Position numbers and translations under genes: made by a program. A stretch of 64,000 bases of DNA from CBDIHP01 sp965279195 (GTDB taxonomy: Bacteria; Planctomycetota; Planctomycetia; Isosphaerales; Isosphaeraceae): assembly GCA_965279195.1 (NCBI GenBank), contig CBDIHP010000047.1, positions 124,001 to 188,000 of the forward strand, in the 5' to 3' direction. Position 1 is the first letter of the stretch. Every line of letters starts with the position of its first letter. Of this stretch, positions 53,250-63,056 are shown piece by piece. The notes under the pieces are model-generated. The model was given only the letters and a program-made list of their open reading frames with translations. It did not search any database and was not told the DNA's origin.

Positions 53250-53955
53250 CGTGGGGCGCCAACCACCCTTTCCCATTCCCGTCAGGCCACCGCAAACCCG
53301 TAAAGCTCCTCGGCCCTCGGGAAATTCTGACAATCCTCCAACAACGCTGAGAGCTTCTACATATTGTAAGAATGTAGGCCTTGGGAAATTTACGGCTATT
53401 TGGCAATTTGGTTAGTCTGTCACTCTTCACGTGAATTCGACAAGCCGACCGCCATCCATGTTCTCCCTCGCCCGATTGGCTTTGTTCCCGCGTTTTTCCA
53501 TTTCGGGGCGATCCTGGTCTCCCCCGCGGGCCTCCGCCCGATTGGGTTTGTTCCCTCACTTTTCGAAATGGGGCGCCATTCCGCGGGGCTCCCTGACGAT
53601 GTCCGGCGGAAACCGGGAAGAACCCGGCCCGCCCCCGGCCCGTCGGGATGTTTGCCACCAACCGGTTTCCCACAAATGACTTACAACCAAATGGCTTCGT
53701 TCCTGCAGGACCGAAACGGGCCAACTACCCGCCCGGCCAGCCCTCGCAATCCGCAAAGGCTGTCACACGAGCGGCGGTCGGACCGTAAGCTCGAATTACC
53801 ACGTCTCGTTGACTATCTTCTCCCTGAGTCATCTGAAAAAGCCTGGCGGATGGCGGGCCCCGTTGCGGCTCTCATCCCCGGTTGAGTCCCGACGGCCTCC
53901 CCCGGCCTGAGTCGGCACGTTGCAGAAATGCCTTCCTGGATTGAGGTTGAGACTC
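53250..53955. repeat. Gene-free stretch with direct repeats of a GATTGGSTTTGTTCCC unit
   Basis: No credible gene. GATTGGCTTTGTTCCC (53474-53489) and GATTGGGTTTGTTCCC (53540-53555) are 66 bases apart and head two related blocks (…TTTTTCCATTTCGGGGCG… and …CTTTTCGAAATGGGGCG…). A weaker third copy, AATGGCTTCGTTCC, lies near 53690. A small hairpin CTACAT/ATGTAG (53357-53377) sits in AT-rich sequence and could end the upstream gene or mark a promoter. Confidence 0.55.
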
Positions 53956-55941
53956 ATGGCAGCCCGCAACAACGGTTTGCCCCGCAAGCGTCGCCGGTTC
54001 CTGCCCGGCCTGGAAACGGTCGAGCGGCGGGAGGTCCCCGCGACCTTCGGCGCCCCCTGGACCGACGCCTTGCACCTCTCGGCCAGCTTCGCCCCCGACG
54101 GCACGAAGATCGCCAGCCACGCCAGCAACCTCTTCCAGGCCCTCAACTTACAAAGCCCCACGGCCGCCTGGCAGCGGACCATCCTCCAGGCCCTCCAGAC
54201 CTGGGCCGCCAGGGCCAACATCAACATCGGGCTCACTGCCGACGCCGGCGGTGAGTTCGGCACCCCCGGCAAGACCCAGCACGACCCGAGGTTCGGCGAC
54301 ATCCGCGTCGGAGCCCAGCCGATGGCCGCCGACGCCCTCTCGGTCTCCGTCCCCTTCGACCCCGCGCTCTCCGGAACCTGGTCCGGGGACATGCTTTTCA
54401 ACTCGGCCGTGCTCTCGAAGAACGCCACGAACCTGCTCCCGATCGCCCTCCACGAGGCCGGCCACATCCTCGGCCTGGAGCACTCCGCCGACCCCAACTC
54501 GGTGATGTTCTCGCACCTCAACGGCAAGACCGCCCTGACCGCCGGCGACGTCGCCGCCCTCCAGGCCCTCTACGGAAACCGGGCACCCGACGCCTTCGAA
54601 GGCTCGTCCGGCAACGATTCAATCGCCAAGGCCGCCACCATCCCCATCCCGGGGAGCTACACTGGCCAGACCCCTCTGATCGCCTTCGGCGACGTCACCA
54701 CCGCCTCGGACGTCGATTATTACGCCTTCCGGCCGGTCAATGGTTACAACGGCGCGGTCATCATCCGGCTCCAGTCGGCCGGGATCAGCCTCCTGTCGCC
54801 AAAACTGACGATCGTGGACGCCAAGGGGAAGGTCCTCGCAACGTCTCAGGCCACTTCGGGTTCCGGCGACACTCTCTCGCTCGTCTTGAACGCCGTCGAT
54901 CCCAAGGCGACCTACTTCGTCCGGGTCGAGGCCGCCACGAAGGATGCCTTCGGGGTCGGTTCCTATGGGCTCGCCGTGACCTTCAATGGCCCCAATGCCA
55001 TCGCCCCGGCCACCCTCGACGCCTTCCTCCGCCAGGGCAACCGGGGCCTCAACCCCAACGACGTGGCCGCCTATCTCCGCAACCCCTCGGCCACCTTCTT
55101 TAACGCCGACAAGCACTCCGACGACACCGTCGCCGCCAGCACCCGCCTGGCCACCTCAGCCGGCTACCCCGCCAACACCCACTACGACGCCGTCGGCAGC
55201 CTCTCCGATGGCACCGACGTGGACGTCTACCGGATCGATTCCCCCAGCGTCTCCGGCGGCAAAGGGACCATCGTCCTGACCGCCACCGTCCGGTCCCTCG
55301 GCAATGGGCCGTCTCCGCGCATCTCGTTGATGGACCGCGACTTGAATCCGATCCCGGCGACCCTGATCGCCAACACCGGCGGCGTCTTCACCATCCAGGC
55401 CGCCGGCCTCAAGGCCGGGGCCAACTACTACGTCAAGGTCGCCCCCGACCCCACCCGCTCCCTCGGCAACTACGCCCTCGAAGCCGGCTCCGGTTCAAAG
55501 GCAACCCAGTTTGACAACTTTACCAAAGGATCTCTGACCGCCTCGGCCCCGCAACTGACCTCCAATCTCTACGTAGGACGGTCCCAGCTCTTCCAGTTCG
55601 CGCTGGGGGCCTCGGGCGCGGTGCCGGTCGGGGTGTCCATGGAGATCCTCGACGCGAAGAACCAGGTGATTTTCCAACTGCTGGATCCGGTTGGAGATAC
55701 GGCCAGCGGACGGGCAATCCTGCTGACCCCGGGGGCCTACAAGGTCCGGTTCCGGGCGACCTCGGCCCTGCCCAAACCCGTGGCCTTCTCGCTCGACGGC
55801 GGTGCCATCAGCGACCCGATCGGCCCGAGGCTCCTCGACCCCACGTTCACCCCGATCTACGTCGATCCCAAATTCCCGGGAATCTTCACGTTCCCCGGCC
55901 TACCGAAGTCCAGCTCCCCTTACGCATTCGCCCTGGCCTGA
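53956..55941 (+). CDS. Extracellular matrixin-like metalloprotease, paralogue 1
   Basis: 661 residues, start at 53956 (MAARNNGLPRKRRRFLPG). The N-terminus has no classical signal peptide but carries RKRRRFLPGLETVERREVPA, the planctomycete motif (basic run, L-x-x-L-E-x-x-E-R-R-x-x-P-A) found at the start of many surface proteins. The protease domain (about 30-205) has the full zinc motif H166-E167-x-x-H170-x-x-G-x-x-H176 (HEAGHILGLEHS). It is followed by beta-sandwich domains of the pre-peptidase C-terminal type (DVDYYAFRPVNGY and DVDVYRIDSPSV). The end FTFPGLPKSSSPYAFALA is shared with the next gene. Probably a secreted endopeptidase. Confidence 0.85.
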   Translation: MAARNNGLPRKRRRFLPGLETVERREVPATFGAPWTDALHLSASFAPDGTKIASHASNLFQALNLQSPTAAWQRTILQALQTWAARANINIGLTADAGGEFGTPGKTQHDPRFGDIRVGAQPMAADALSVSVPFDPALSGTWSGDMLFNSAVLSKNATNLLPIALHEAGHILGLEHSADPNSVMFSHLNGKTALTAGDVAALQALYGNRAPDAFEGSSGNDSIAKAATIPIPGSYTGQTPLIAFGDVTTASDVDYYAFRPVNGYNGAVIIRLQSAGISLLSPKLTIVDAKGKVLATSQATSGSGDTLSLVLNAVDPKATYFVRVEAATKDAFGVGSYGLAVTFNGPNAIAPATLDAFLRQGNRGLNPNDVAAYLRNPSATFFNADKHSDDTVAASTRLATSAGYPANTHYDAVGSLSDGTDVDVYRIDSPSVSGGKGTIVLTATVRSLGNGPSPRISLMDRDLNPIPATLIANTGGVFTIQAAGLKAGANYYVKVAPDPTRSLGNYALEAGSGSKATQFDNFTKGSLTASAPQLTSNLYVGRSQLFQFALGASGAVPVGVSMEILDAKNQVIFQLLDPVGDTASGRAILLTPGAYKVRFRATSALPKPVAFSLDGGAISDPIGPRLLDPTFTPIYVDPKFPGIFTFPGLPKSSSPYAFALA

Positions 55942-56117
55942 GACCGGCCGGTCGGCGGATCCGAGAAAATCCCCAGGACCGTCAGGAATTCCTGGCGGAC
56001 GGAGCGCCGAGGATCGGCTCCTCCGTTTACCTCCAAGTCCCACGATGGCCCGGGGCGGGTTCCCCTCTCTGCCCAGGATCCCCCTTCGTTCCCGCGAGTA
56101 GTGCGAGGCCAGGGCCC

Positions 56118-58097
56118 ATGGATGCACGCGATCGGTCGCGTCCGCGACGACGCAAAGTTCTGTGCTGCGAGATGTTCGAACGCCGCGAGGTCCCCGCGAC
56201 CTTCGGCGCGCCCTGGGCCGACGCCGCGCACCTCTCGGTCAGCTTCGCCGCCGACGGCACCGCCATCGCCGGCCACGCCAGTTCCCTCTTCTCGTCCCTC
56301 GACGCCGCCCGGCCGACCGACGTCTGGGAGCGGACCATCCTCGAAGCCCTCCAGACCTGGGCCTCGCTCGCCAACATCAACATCGGCCTGACCGTCGACA
56401 ACGGCCAGGCCTTCGGCGCATCGGGCCTGATCCAGCACGACCCGAGGTTCGGCGACATCCGCGTCGGAGCCCAGCCGATGGCCGCCGACGCCCTCTCGAT
56501 CTCCGTCCCATTCGACCCGGCCCTCTCCGGGACCTGGTCGGGCGACCTGCTTTTCAATTCCGAAAGCCTGGCGGCCGATTCCTCCCACCTGTTCGAGATC
56601 GCCCTGCACGAGGCCGGCCATATCCTGGGCTTGAAGGACTCGGCCGACCCGAATTCCGCGATGTTCTCGAACCTCTCGGGCCACAACAAGCTCTCCCAGT
56701 CCGATATCGACGACCTCCGCAGCCTCTACGGCACCCGGTCGCTCGATGCCTTCGAAGGCTCTTCCGGCAACGCCTCGATCTCGAAGGCCGCCAGCGTCCC
56801 CATCCCCGGCGGCTACCAGGGGCAGACCCCGCTCGTCCTCTTCGGCGACCTCGGCGACGCCAAGGACGTGGATTTCTATAGCGTCCGACCCCTTAGCGGC
56901 TACAAGGGCCCCATGACCGTCCGCCTCCAGTCGGCCGGGATCAGCCTCCTGGGGGCGAAGCTCTCGGTGCTCGACGCGAAGGGCAAGGTCCTCGCGACCG
57001 CCCAGGCGTCGAGCGGGTCCGGCGACGTGGTCTCGATCTTCCTCGGCAGCGTGGACCCGTCGGGCACCTATTACCTCAAGGTCGAGTCGGCCACCGGCGA
57101 CGCCTTCGGGGTCGGGTCCTACGGGCTCGCCGTCTCGTACGACGCCCTCAACAGGGTCGCCCCCGGCACGCTCGACGCCGTCCTCCGCCAGGGCAATCGG
57201 GGCCTCAAGGCCGACGACCTCGCCGCCGCCCTCCGCGACCCGTCCCGGGCCCTCTACAATGACGACCGCCACACCGACGACACCATCGGCAGCAGCGTAA
57301 AACTGACAAGCACCGCAGGATACGCCACGCTTACGCATTACGAAGCGATCGGGAGCCTGTCGGACGCGAGTGACGCCGACGTCTACCGGGTCGATTCGCC
57401 CAATGTGTCCGGCAGGGCGGTCACCAGCCTGACCGTCGCCCTCCGGTCGCTCGGCACCGGGGCATCCGCCCCGCGCGTGCTCCTGACCGACAGGGAGGGC
57501 GTCGCCATCCCGTTCCGGATCCTCGCCAATGGCGGCGACACCTTCACCGTCCAGGCCGACGGCATCAAGGCCGGGGCCAACGTCTACGTCCGCGTCCAGG
57601 TCGACCCGAGCCTCTCGACCGGCAACTACGCCATGGTGGCCGAGTTCGGCACCCCGTCGGCCCAGCTCACCAACTTCGTCGGCGGCACCCTCGACGCCGA
57701 CACCGCCTCCATCGACTACAACCTCTACGTCGGCCGGTCGCAGCTCTTCCAGTTCCTCCTGAGCGGGCAGGGGGCGGTCGGCGACGGCCTGGCGGTCGAG
57801 ATCCTCGACGCCGACGGCCAGGTCGTCTTCTCGCTCGACGGCGGCGCCGGCGACACCACCAGCGGCCCCGCCGCGCTCCTGACCCCGGGGGCCTACAAGG
57901 TCCGGATCCGGGCCCTGACGCCGATCGCCCAGCCGCTCGCCTTCTCGCTCGACGGCGGCTCGATCAGCGACCCCATCGGCCCGACGCTCCTCGACCCGAC
58001 CTTCGCCCCCATCTACACCGACCCCAAGCTCCCCGGCGTCTTCACCTTCCCGGGCCTGCCCCCCACCACCAACCCCTACGCCTTCGCCGTGGCCTGA
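56118..58097 (+). CDS. Extracellular matrixin-like protein, paralogue 2, with Asp in place of the third zinc His
   Basis: 659 residues, start at 56118. It has the same layout as the upstream paralogue and long identical stretches (QHDPRFGDIRVGAQPMAADA). The N-terminus has ERREVPATFGAPW. The zinc motif reads H164-E165-x-x-H168-x-x-G-L-K-D174 (HEAGHILGLKDS): the third histidine is aspartate. Snapalysins naturally use Asp at this place, so the enzyme may still be active with altered properties. Two pre-peptidase-like sandwich domains and the conserved tail FTFPGLPPTTNPYAFAVA follow. The gene begins 176 bases after paralogue 1 and is clearly a tandem duplicate. Confidence 0.83.
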   Translation: MDARDRSRPRRRKVLCCEMFERREVPATFGAPWADAAHLSVSFAADGTAIAGHASSLFSSLDAARPTDVWERTILEALQTWASLANINIGLTVDNGQAFGASGLIQHDPRFGDIRVGAQPMAADALSISVPFDPALSGTWSGDLLFNSESLAADSSHLFEIALHEAGHILGLKDSADPNSAMFSNLSGHNKLSQSDIDDLRSLYGTRSLDAFEGSSGNASISKAASVPIPGGYQGQTPLVLFGDLGDAKDVDFYSVRPLSGYKGPMTVRLQSAGISLLGAKLSVLDAKGKVLATAQASSGSGDVVSIFLGSVDPSGTYYLKVESATGDAFGVGSYGLAVSYDALNRVAPGTLDAVLRQGNRGLKADDLAAALRDPSRALYNDDRHTDDTIGSSVKLTSTAGYATLTHYEAIGSLSDASDADVYRVDSPNVSGRAVTSLTVALRSLGTGASAPRVLLTDREGVAIPFRILANGGDTFTVQADGIKAGANVYVRVQVDPSLSTGNYAMVAEFGTPSAQLTNFVGGTLDADTASIDYNLYVGRSQLFQFLLSGQGAVGDGLAVEILDADGQVVFSLDGGAGDTTSGPAALLTPGAYKVRIRALTPIAQPLAFSLDGGSISDPIGPTLLDPTFAPIYTDPKLPGVFTFPGLPPTTNPYAFAVA

Positions 58098-58204
58098 CCC
58101 GGCCCCTTCCCCCCGAGGGCCTGCCCATGCCGACCGCCGCGCGAACCTCCCCGGAAAGCCCGGTGTCTCCCCGTCCAGAACCCCAAGGGACGGAGACCAC
58201 CGCC

Positions 58205-59009
58205 ATGCTCGACAACAAACATCTTGAATCTAAATTTATGAAGATCGGTGCCCGCCTCAAGTGCGACTCCGATCCCCCCCGACGCAACGCCGGGGCCGTC
58301 CGCCTGAATGTCCTCGCCGACCGCGAGGGCGAGTTCTTCGAAATCCGAGGCGGCGACGGCGCGGAGGCGAGGGTCGAGGTGCTCGACGTCCAGCCCCGCG
58401 ACCGACACCTGCTGCTCCTCGTCCGCGAGGGCCAGGCCAAGGCCAAGTTCCTCTGCGGCCACGACGAGCGCCACTGGTTCGTCGCCGCGATCCCGGAGGC
58501 CGCCCCCGTGGGGACCGTGATCGCCGCCAAGGAGGCCCTCAAGCCGCCGGCCGTCCGGCAGGTCCAGGCCCTCAAGCACGTCGACTCGCGGGCCGGGAAC
58601 CGACGCAAGAACGACGCCTTCCGTCGCCAGGGGGAATGGTTCTTCGTGCCCACGCCCTCGCTGCGGGTCGACCCGAAGCTCATCCTCCGCGACGAGCCCC
58701 TGTCTCGAGGGAGGGGGAGCAAGCCGCATCTCTGCGAGTACTGCTTCCGGACCGGCGGGCAGACCGTCTACGTCACCAACATGCGAAGCGGGGCGCTGAC
58801 CGCCTCCGCCTACCGGGCCCTCCTCCTGGAGAAACCCGAGGCCCGGGGCTGGAACTGGACCACAATGAGGCGCAACCCGCTCGTCTACGTCCGAGGCCGC
58901 GTCCGACACGCCGACCACAAGACCATCACCCTCCACGGCCTGGCACCAGGTCCTCATGAACACCGAGAACCAGTCCGTCGCCATGCGCAACGTCGCCTTC
59001 CTCGACTGA
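58205..59009 (+). pseudogene. Hypothetical protein gene with a single-base frameshift near its end
   Basis: The reading frame from 58205 (MLDNKHLESKFMKIGARLKC) is coding in character and includes a C-x-x-C pair (HLCEYCFRTGG) and VYVTNMRSGALTASAYRALL. After DHKTITLHG (about 58938) it runs into an arginine/proline-rich antisense frame. Removing one C from GGCC at 58937-58940 restores WHQVLMNTENQSVAMRNVAF-LD and a stop at 59007-59009, immediately before the convergent amidohydrolase. Either the gene is broken at its 3' end or the assembly has one extra base. No known family is recognised. A start at 58127 is possible. Confidence 0.7.
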
Positions 59010-59050
59010 AGCCCGCGGCGCCGGGCAGGACAACCGGAGCAATTATCTTA

Positions 59051-60769
59051 TTATTTAATCTCATGAACACGCTTCCCATCGAGATAGGTCGCGAGCACCT
59101 TCGTGTCTCGGATCGATTCGGCGGGGCATGTGAGCAAATCCCGATCGATGACCGCCAGGTCGGCACGCTTGCCGGGCTCCAGCGAGCCGACCTCGGCCTC
59201 GAGAAACATCAACTTCGCGTTATTGATCGTGTAGAACCGGATGGCCTGCTCGCGGCCGAGGGCCTCCTCGGGGTGGACCGGGCGGTCGTAGCCCCTGGCC
59301 ATCCGGGTGATGGCGACCTGCATGCCGAGGAAGGGGTTGTAGGGGTTGATCGACCGGAATGATCCGATCTTCTGCATATGATCGGATCCCCCGCCGACGG
59401 TCACCCCGGCGGCGAACAGGCTGGCCAGCGGCTGGAAGTACCGCAGGCGATCGTAGCCGAACTGTGCGGCCAGCGTGCGGGTGTCGAGGTAGAGCCAGTC
59501 GGGCTGGATGTCCACCACCACGCCCAGCCGCGCGGCCGTGGCGATGGCCTCCCTGCTCATGAAGTTCGAGTGGGTCAGGCAGGGGCGGGTCGGGGCAACA
59601 ACCTTCTCCTTGTTCACCTCTTCATAGGCATCGAGCAGGGCGTGGACCGCCCCGTCGCCCACGCTGTGGGCGGTGAACTGCAGGCCCGAATCGACGGCCG
59701 CCCGCACCAGCGGCACGAGACGCTCGCGGCTGATGAACAGCACACCCTTGTATGTGGGATCATCGATCGCATAGATCTTGCTGACGCCCCACGGCTCCCG
59801 CATGTAGGCGCTGCCGGTCAGCATGCCGCCGTCGAGGAACATCTTGATCCCGACGATCTTGAGCCGGGCATCCCCGTTCCTCGCGAGCGGGTGCCGGCCG
59901 ACCTTCTTCACATCATCCACCAGCTTGTCGATTGGTCCGAGGTTGCCGACCGCGTGCGAGACCCCCAGCCGGACCGACAGATCGCCCCGGTCGCGGAGCT
60001 TCTCGTACCGCTCGACATCTCTGGCCGTGGCATTCCGGTCGATGATGCCCGTGATGCCGACCGAGTTGTAGTCGCGGAAGAGCTGGGTCAGCCGGCGGTC
60101 CTCGTCGGCATCCGTCGGCGTCCGCTCGGATGACGTTGTCTTCACATAACGGGTCAAGTTCCTGATAATGCCGGTCGGATCGCCTTTGGCGTCCTTCTCG
60201 ACCACGCCCGGGCCGTCGGGCTTGAAGTCGCGGCCGATGCCGCTGAGCACCATCGCCCGCGTGCTCAGCGAGGCGTCGGGGCCCGTCGAGAAGAGGACCG
60301 GGTTCTCCGGCGCCGCCTCGTCCAGCTCGGCCCGGGTCGGGTACCGCTGCTCCTTGAGCCGGGTGATGAACACCTGCCGGACCACGATCCACTTGCCCGG
60401 CCCCAGGGCCTTCGCCCGGCCCCGGATGTAGGCCAGCACGTCGGCCACGGTCTCCATCTCGGGGATGTCGTGATCGAACTCCGTCATACAAGCACCCGTT
60501 GGATGCGTGTGCGAGTCGATCAGCCCCGGCAGAACCATCTTGCCGCCGAGGTCGACCACCTCCGTCGCCTTGCCCCTGAGCCTGAGAATCTCCCGATCCG
60601 TCCCGACCGCCAGGATCTTGCCCCCGCCGACGGCGACCGCCGATCGGATCGAGAACGCCCGGTCGACCGTGACCACCTTGCCGTTGTGCAGGATCAGATC
60701 CGCCTCCTGCGCCCCTGCGAGCGGGGCCATCAGGAGCACGATCAGCAAGGCGGCCGGGCGACTCGGCAT
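59051..60769 (-). CDS. Secreted amidohydrolase (Amidohydro_3 / YtcJ-like)
   Basis: 572 residues, start at 60769, signal peptide ending near LAGAQ. Typical layout: N-terminal beta-sandwich (ADLILHNGKVVTVD), then the metal motif H87-T-H89 (LPGLIDSHTHP), an insert with DRRLTQLFRDYNSVGITGI, metal/active-site histidines in FTAHSVGDGA and LTHSNF, the catalytic aspartate in VGGGSDHMQK, and the closing SLEPGKRADLAVIDRDLL. The YtcJ-like group hydrolyses exocyclic amide or related bonds; the substrate is unknown. The signal peptide is unusual outside planctomycetes and places it outside the cytoplasm. It lies 48 bases downstream of the PLP enzyme gene. Confidence 0.9.
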   Translation of the reverse strand: MPSRPAALLIVLLMAPLAGAQEADLILHNGKVVTVDRAFSIRSAVAVGGGKILAVGTDREILRLRGKATEVVDLGGKMVLPGLIDSHTHPTGACMTEFDHDIPEMETVADVLAYIRGRAKALGPGKWIVVRQVFITRLKEQRYPTRAELDEAAPENPVLFSTGPDASLSTRAMVLSGIGRDFKPDGPGVVEKDAKGDPTGIIRNLTRYVKTTSSERTPTDADEDRRLTQLFRDYNSVGITGIIDRNATARDVERYEKLRDRGDLSVRLGVSHAVGNLGPIDKLVDDVKKVGRHPLARNGDARLKIVGIKMFLDGGMLTGSAYMREPWGVSKIYAIDDPTYKGVLFISRERLVPLVRAAVDSGLQFTAHSVGDGAVHALLDAYEEVNKEKVVAPTRPCLTHSNFMSREAIATAARLGVVVDIQPDWLYLDTRTLAAQFGYDRLRYFQPLASLFAAGVTVGGGSDHMQKIGSFRSINPYNPFLGMQVAITRMARGYDRPVHPEEALGREQAIRFYTINNAKLMFLEAEVGSLEPGKRADLAVIDRDLLTCPAESIRDTKVLATYLDGKRVHEIK

Positions 60770-60817
60770 GGCGGGAACCCCGATTGGAGGATGTCGATGG
60801 GATCGAATCAACAAGGC

Positions 60818-62005
60818 TTACCGCGACGGGATCAGTTCGGTCAGGCGTGCGGCGACGGCCTCGGCCTCGGCCGGTTCCAGGCAGGTCGGGTGGATCGAGA
60901 GCCGGCCGACGTGGGCGAACGACTCGCGGAGATGGATCGACGGATTGCCATCCTTGAGCGACTGGGCCACCGCCGTCGACCGCTCGCCCGCGTCCGGCCC
61001 GGTCCACTCCAGCACCACCATCGGCACGCCGTTCTTGGCCTCGGTCGTGTAGCGGACCTCGACGCCCGACAGGCCCGCGAGCCGCCCGGCCACGCCCCGC
61101 ATCATCGCCTCGGCCTCTCGCATGTACAACGCCGGATCGGTCGCCGCGAAGACCTCCAGGGCCGCGATCAGCCCGCCGATCTCCTCCTTGCCGACCTTGA
61201 ATCCGCGGCCAATGCCGTGGTGCGGCACCCCCTTGAGCCTGCCGCGGTCGATCAGCCCGCCGGGCGGGTCGAACAGGGCCCAGTGCACGTCGAGGTCCCA
61301 GTTCTGCAGGGCCGCCGAGGCGATCAGCTCACGCCGGCCGCAGAGGATGCCCGACGCCTGCGGGCCCCGGATGGCCTTGCCGCCCGAGAAGACCACCACG
61401 TCAGCCCCCTGATCGATCAACCCTCGCAGATTCGTGAACGGCGGCAGTTCGGCCGCGGCATCCACGATCACCGGGATGTTGTGCCGATGGGCCACCTCGG
61501 CCACCATCGGCAATGACAGGCCGCTGAACCCCGCCGAGAACGCCAACGCCACCGTCCGGGGCGAGATCGCGGCCTCGATCTCCCAGGGATTCGGGTCGGG
61601 CAGCCCCACCTCGACCAACCTGGCCCCGGCAGCGCGGATCGCATGGTCATATCCCGACCGGTGCGAACGCGCGATGATGACCTCGTTGGGGATCTGCCGC
61701 GTGTCGGGCAGCCGGTCCATGATCGCCGGGTCGTAGCCCGCGAGGCAGGCGGCCGTCGCCAGCGTCAGCCCGGCCGCCGCGCCGCAGGTCACGTAGCCGG
61801 CCTCGGCCCCGGTGTGCCGGGCGATGATCGCGCCGGCGGCGGCCTGCAACTCGTCGATCCGGACCAGCGACCGCGACGCCTCGACCATGGCCGCGACCGC
61901 CTCGGGCCGCATGCGGATGCCCCCCAGGCGCGTCATCGTCCCGGCCGCGTTGATGAGCGTCCGCACGCCCAGCTTTTCATAGATCGACGTGCTTGATCCC
62001 GACAT
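60818..62005 (-). CDS. SelA-like PLP-dependent enzyme (D-glucosaminate-6-phosphate ammonia-lyase type)
   Basis: 395 residues. A fold-type I PLP enzyme with the SelA-family start YEKLGVRTLINAAGTMTRLGG, TCGAAAGLTLATAACLAG for cofactor phosphate binding, IVDAAAELPP, and the Schiff-base lysine K210 in FSGGKAIRGPQASG. The SelA-like subfamily includes selenocysteine synthase and sugar/amino-acid ammonia-lyases. No tRNA-Sec, SelB or SelD gene is nearby, so a lyase acting on an amino sugar acid or hydroxy amino acid is more likely. It starts six bases after the Kelch gene stop and precedes the amidohydrolase, suggesting a three-gene catabolic operon. Confidence 0.85.
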   Translation of the reverse strand: MSGSSTSIYEKLGVRTLINAAGTMTRLGGIRMRPEAVAAMVEASRSLVRIDELQAAAGAIIARHTGAEAGYVTCGAAAGLTLATAACLAGYDPAIMDRLPDTRQIPNEVIIARSHRSGYDHAIRAAGARLVEVGLPDPNPWEIEAAISPRTVALAFSAGFSGLSLPMVAEVAHRHNIPVIVDAAAELPPFTNLRGLIDQGADVVVFSGGKAIRGPQASGILCGRRELIASAALQNWDLDVHWALFDPPGGLIDRGRLKGVPHHGIGRGFKVGKEEIGGLIAALEVFAATDPALYMREAEAMMRGVAGRLAGLSGVEVRYTTEAKNGVPMVVLEWTGPDAGERSTAVAQSLKDGNPSIHLRESFAHVGRLSIHPTCLEPAEAEAVAARLTELIPSR

Positions 62006-62011
62006 GCGACC

Positions 62012-63031
62012 TCATTCTTTCGTGCGAGGCGACGACTTCGTCCCCGGCCACTCCTTCGGCAACTCCAGCGACCACACCTCGCTGCTCAGCGGCTGCGCGT
62101 GCCCGGCGGCCACCCAGATCTTGTCCTGGAAGACGTAGGCCGAATGCTCGTGCCGCTCCTTCCACGAGACCTTCGACTTGAGCTGCGACCAGCTCTTCCC
62201 GTCCTTCGAGTACCAGACATCCGGCCAGTTCCTCGACGGGTTGTTCGACCACCCGCCGATCACCCAGATGTGCCCGCGATGCGTCACCGCCGAGAACCAG
62301 AGCCGGGGGCTCCACGGGGCGTGATCGGTCAGCTTCTCCCAGTGCACGCCGTCGCTCGACGACCAGACATCATTCAACGCTTCATATTTCGGGACGTAGT
62401 TTCCGCCGCCGAAGACGTAAATCTTGCCCTCATGAACAACCGCCTGATGATACGCCCGCGCGGGCCAGGGGGCCGAGGCCGTCTCCCGCCGCCAGGTCCT
62501 GCCGTCGGCCGACGACCAGACGTCGTTCTTGAGGCTCGTCTCGTCGCCGAAGTAGTAATTCTCCGTCCCGCCCAGGACCCACATCCGGTCCTTGAACACG
62601 ACCACCCCGGACGCCAGCCTCGGCGACCAGCCCGCGCGGTCGGTGGCCTTCTCCCAGGCCTTCCCGTCCGTCGAAGACCAGACTTCCGCGCTCGCCCCGT
62701 GGCCCGGCAGCCGGCCGTTGTACCAGCCGCCCAGGAGCCACATCCGGTCCTTGAAGACCAGGGTCATCGGCAGGTCGGAATATTTCCAGGGGGCATCCTT
62801 GTTCACGAGTTCCCACGACTTGCCGTCGGGCGAACTCCAGACGTCGCGGGGCGGGGCGTGGTACGAGTCGAACCAGCCGCCGAGGATCCAGAGCCGATCC
62901 TTGAACACGACCTCGCCGCTGGAGTCGCGCGGCTGCCAGCCGGCCTTGTCGGTCACCTTGACCCAGTCGTAGGTGCGGTCGTCCGCGAGGGCGGGGACGC
63001 GGAGCAGGAGCCAGACGAGGCCGGTTCTCAT
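62012..63031 (-). CDS. Secreted Kelch-repeat protein
   Basis: 339 residues, start at 63031 with a short signal peptide (LVWLLLRVPALA). At least five Kelch blades are visible, each with a hydrophobic-GG pair: RLWILGGWFD, RMWLLGGWYN, RMWVLGGTEN, KIYVFGGGN and HIWVIGGWSN. Between blades the sequence repeats DVWSS-x-DGKSWE. These form a beta-propeller that binds ligands or proteins and has no evident catalytic residues. It is encoded in one operon with the PLP enzyme and amidohydrolase downstream, and 25 bases after a DUF1501 gene. A carbohydrate-binding or sensor role is possible. Confidence 0.83.
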   Translation of the reverse strand: MRTGLVWLLLRVPALADDRTYDWVKVTDKAGWQPRDSSGEVVFKDRLWILGGWFDSYHAPPRDVWSSPDGKSWELVNKDAPWKYSDLPMTLVFKDRMWLLGGWYNGRLPGHGASAEVWSSTDGKAWEKATDRAGWSPRLASGVVVFKDRMWVLGGTENYYFGDETSLKNDVWSSADGRTWRRETASAPWPARAYHQAVVHEGKIYVFGGGNYVPKYEALNDVWSSSDGVHWEKLTDHAPWSPRLWFSAVTHRGHIWVIGGWSNNPSRNWPDVWYSKDGKSWSQLKSKVSWKERHEHSAYVFQDKIWVAAGHAQPLSSEVWSLELPKEWPGTKSSPRTKE

Positions 63032-63056
63032 GGGGGCGAATCCTTCGCTCGATCGT

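Noticed and set aside
60818..62005. Selenocysteine synthase (SelA)
   Set aside because: No tRNA-Sec, SelB or SelD gene is nearby, and the neighbouring catabolic genes favour a SelA-like ammonia-lyase.
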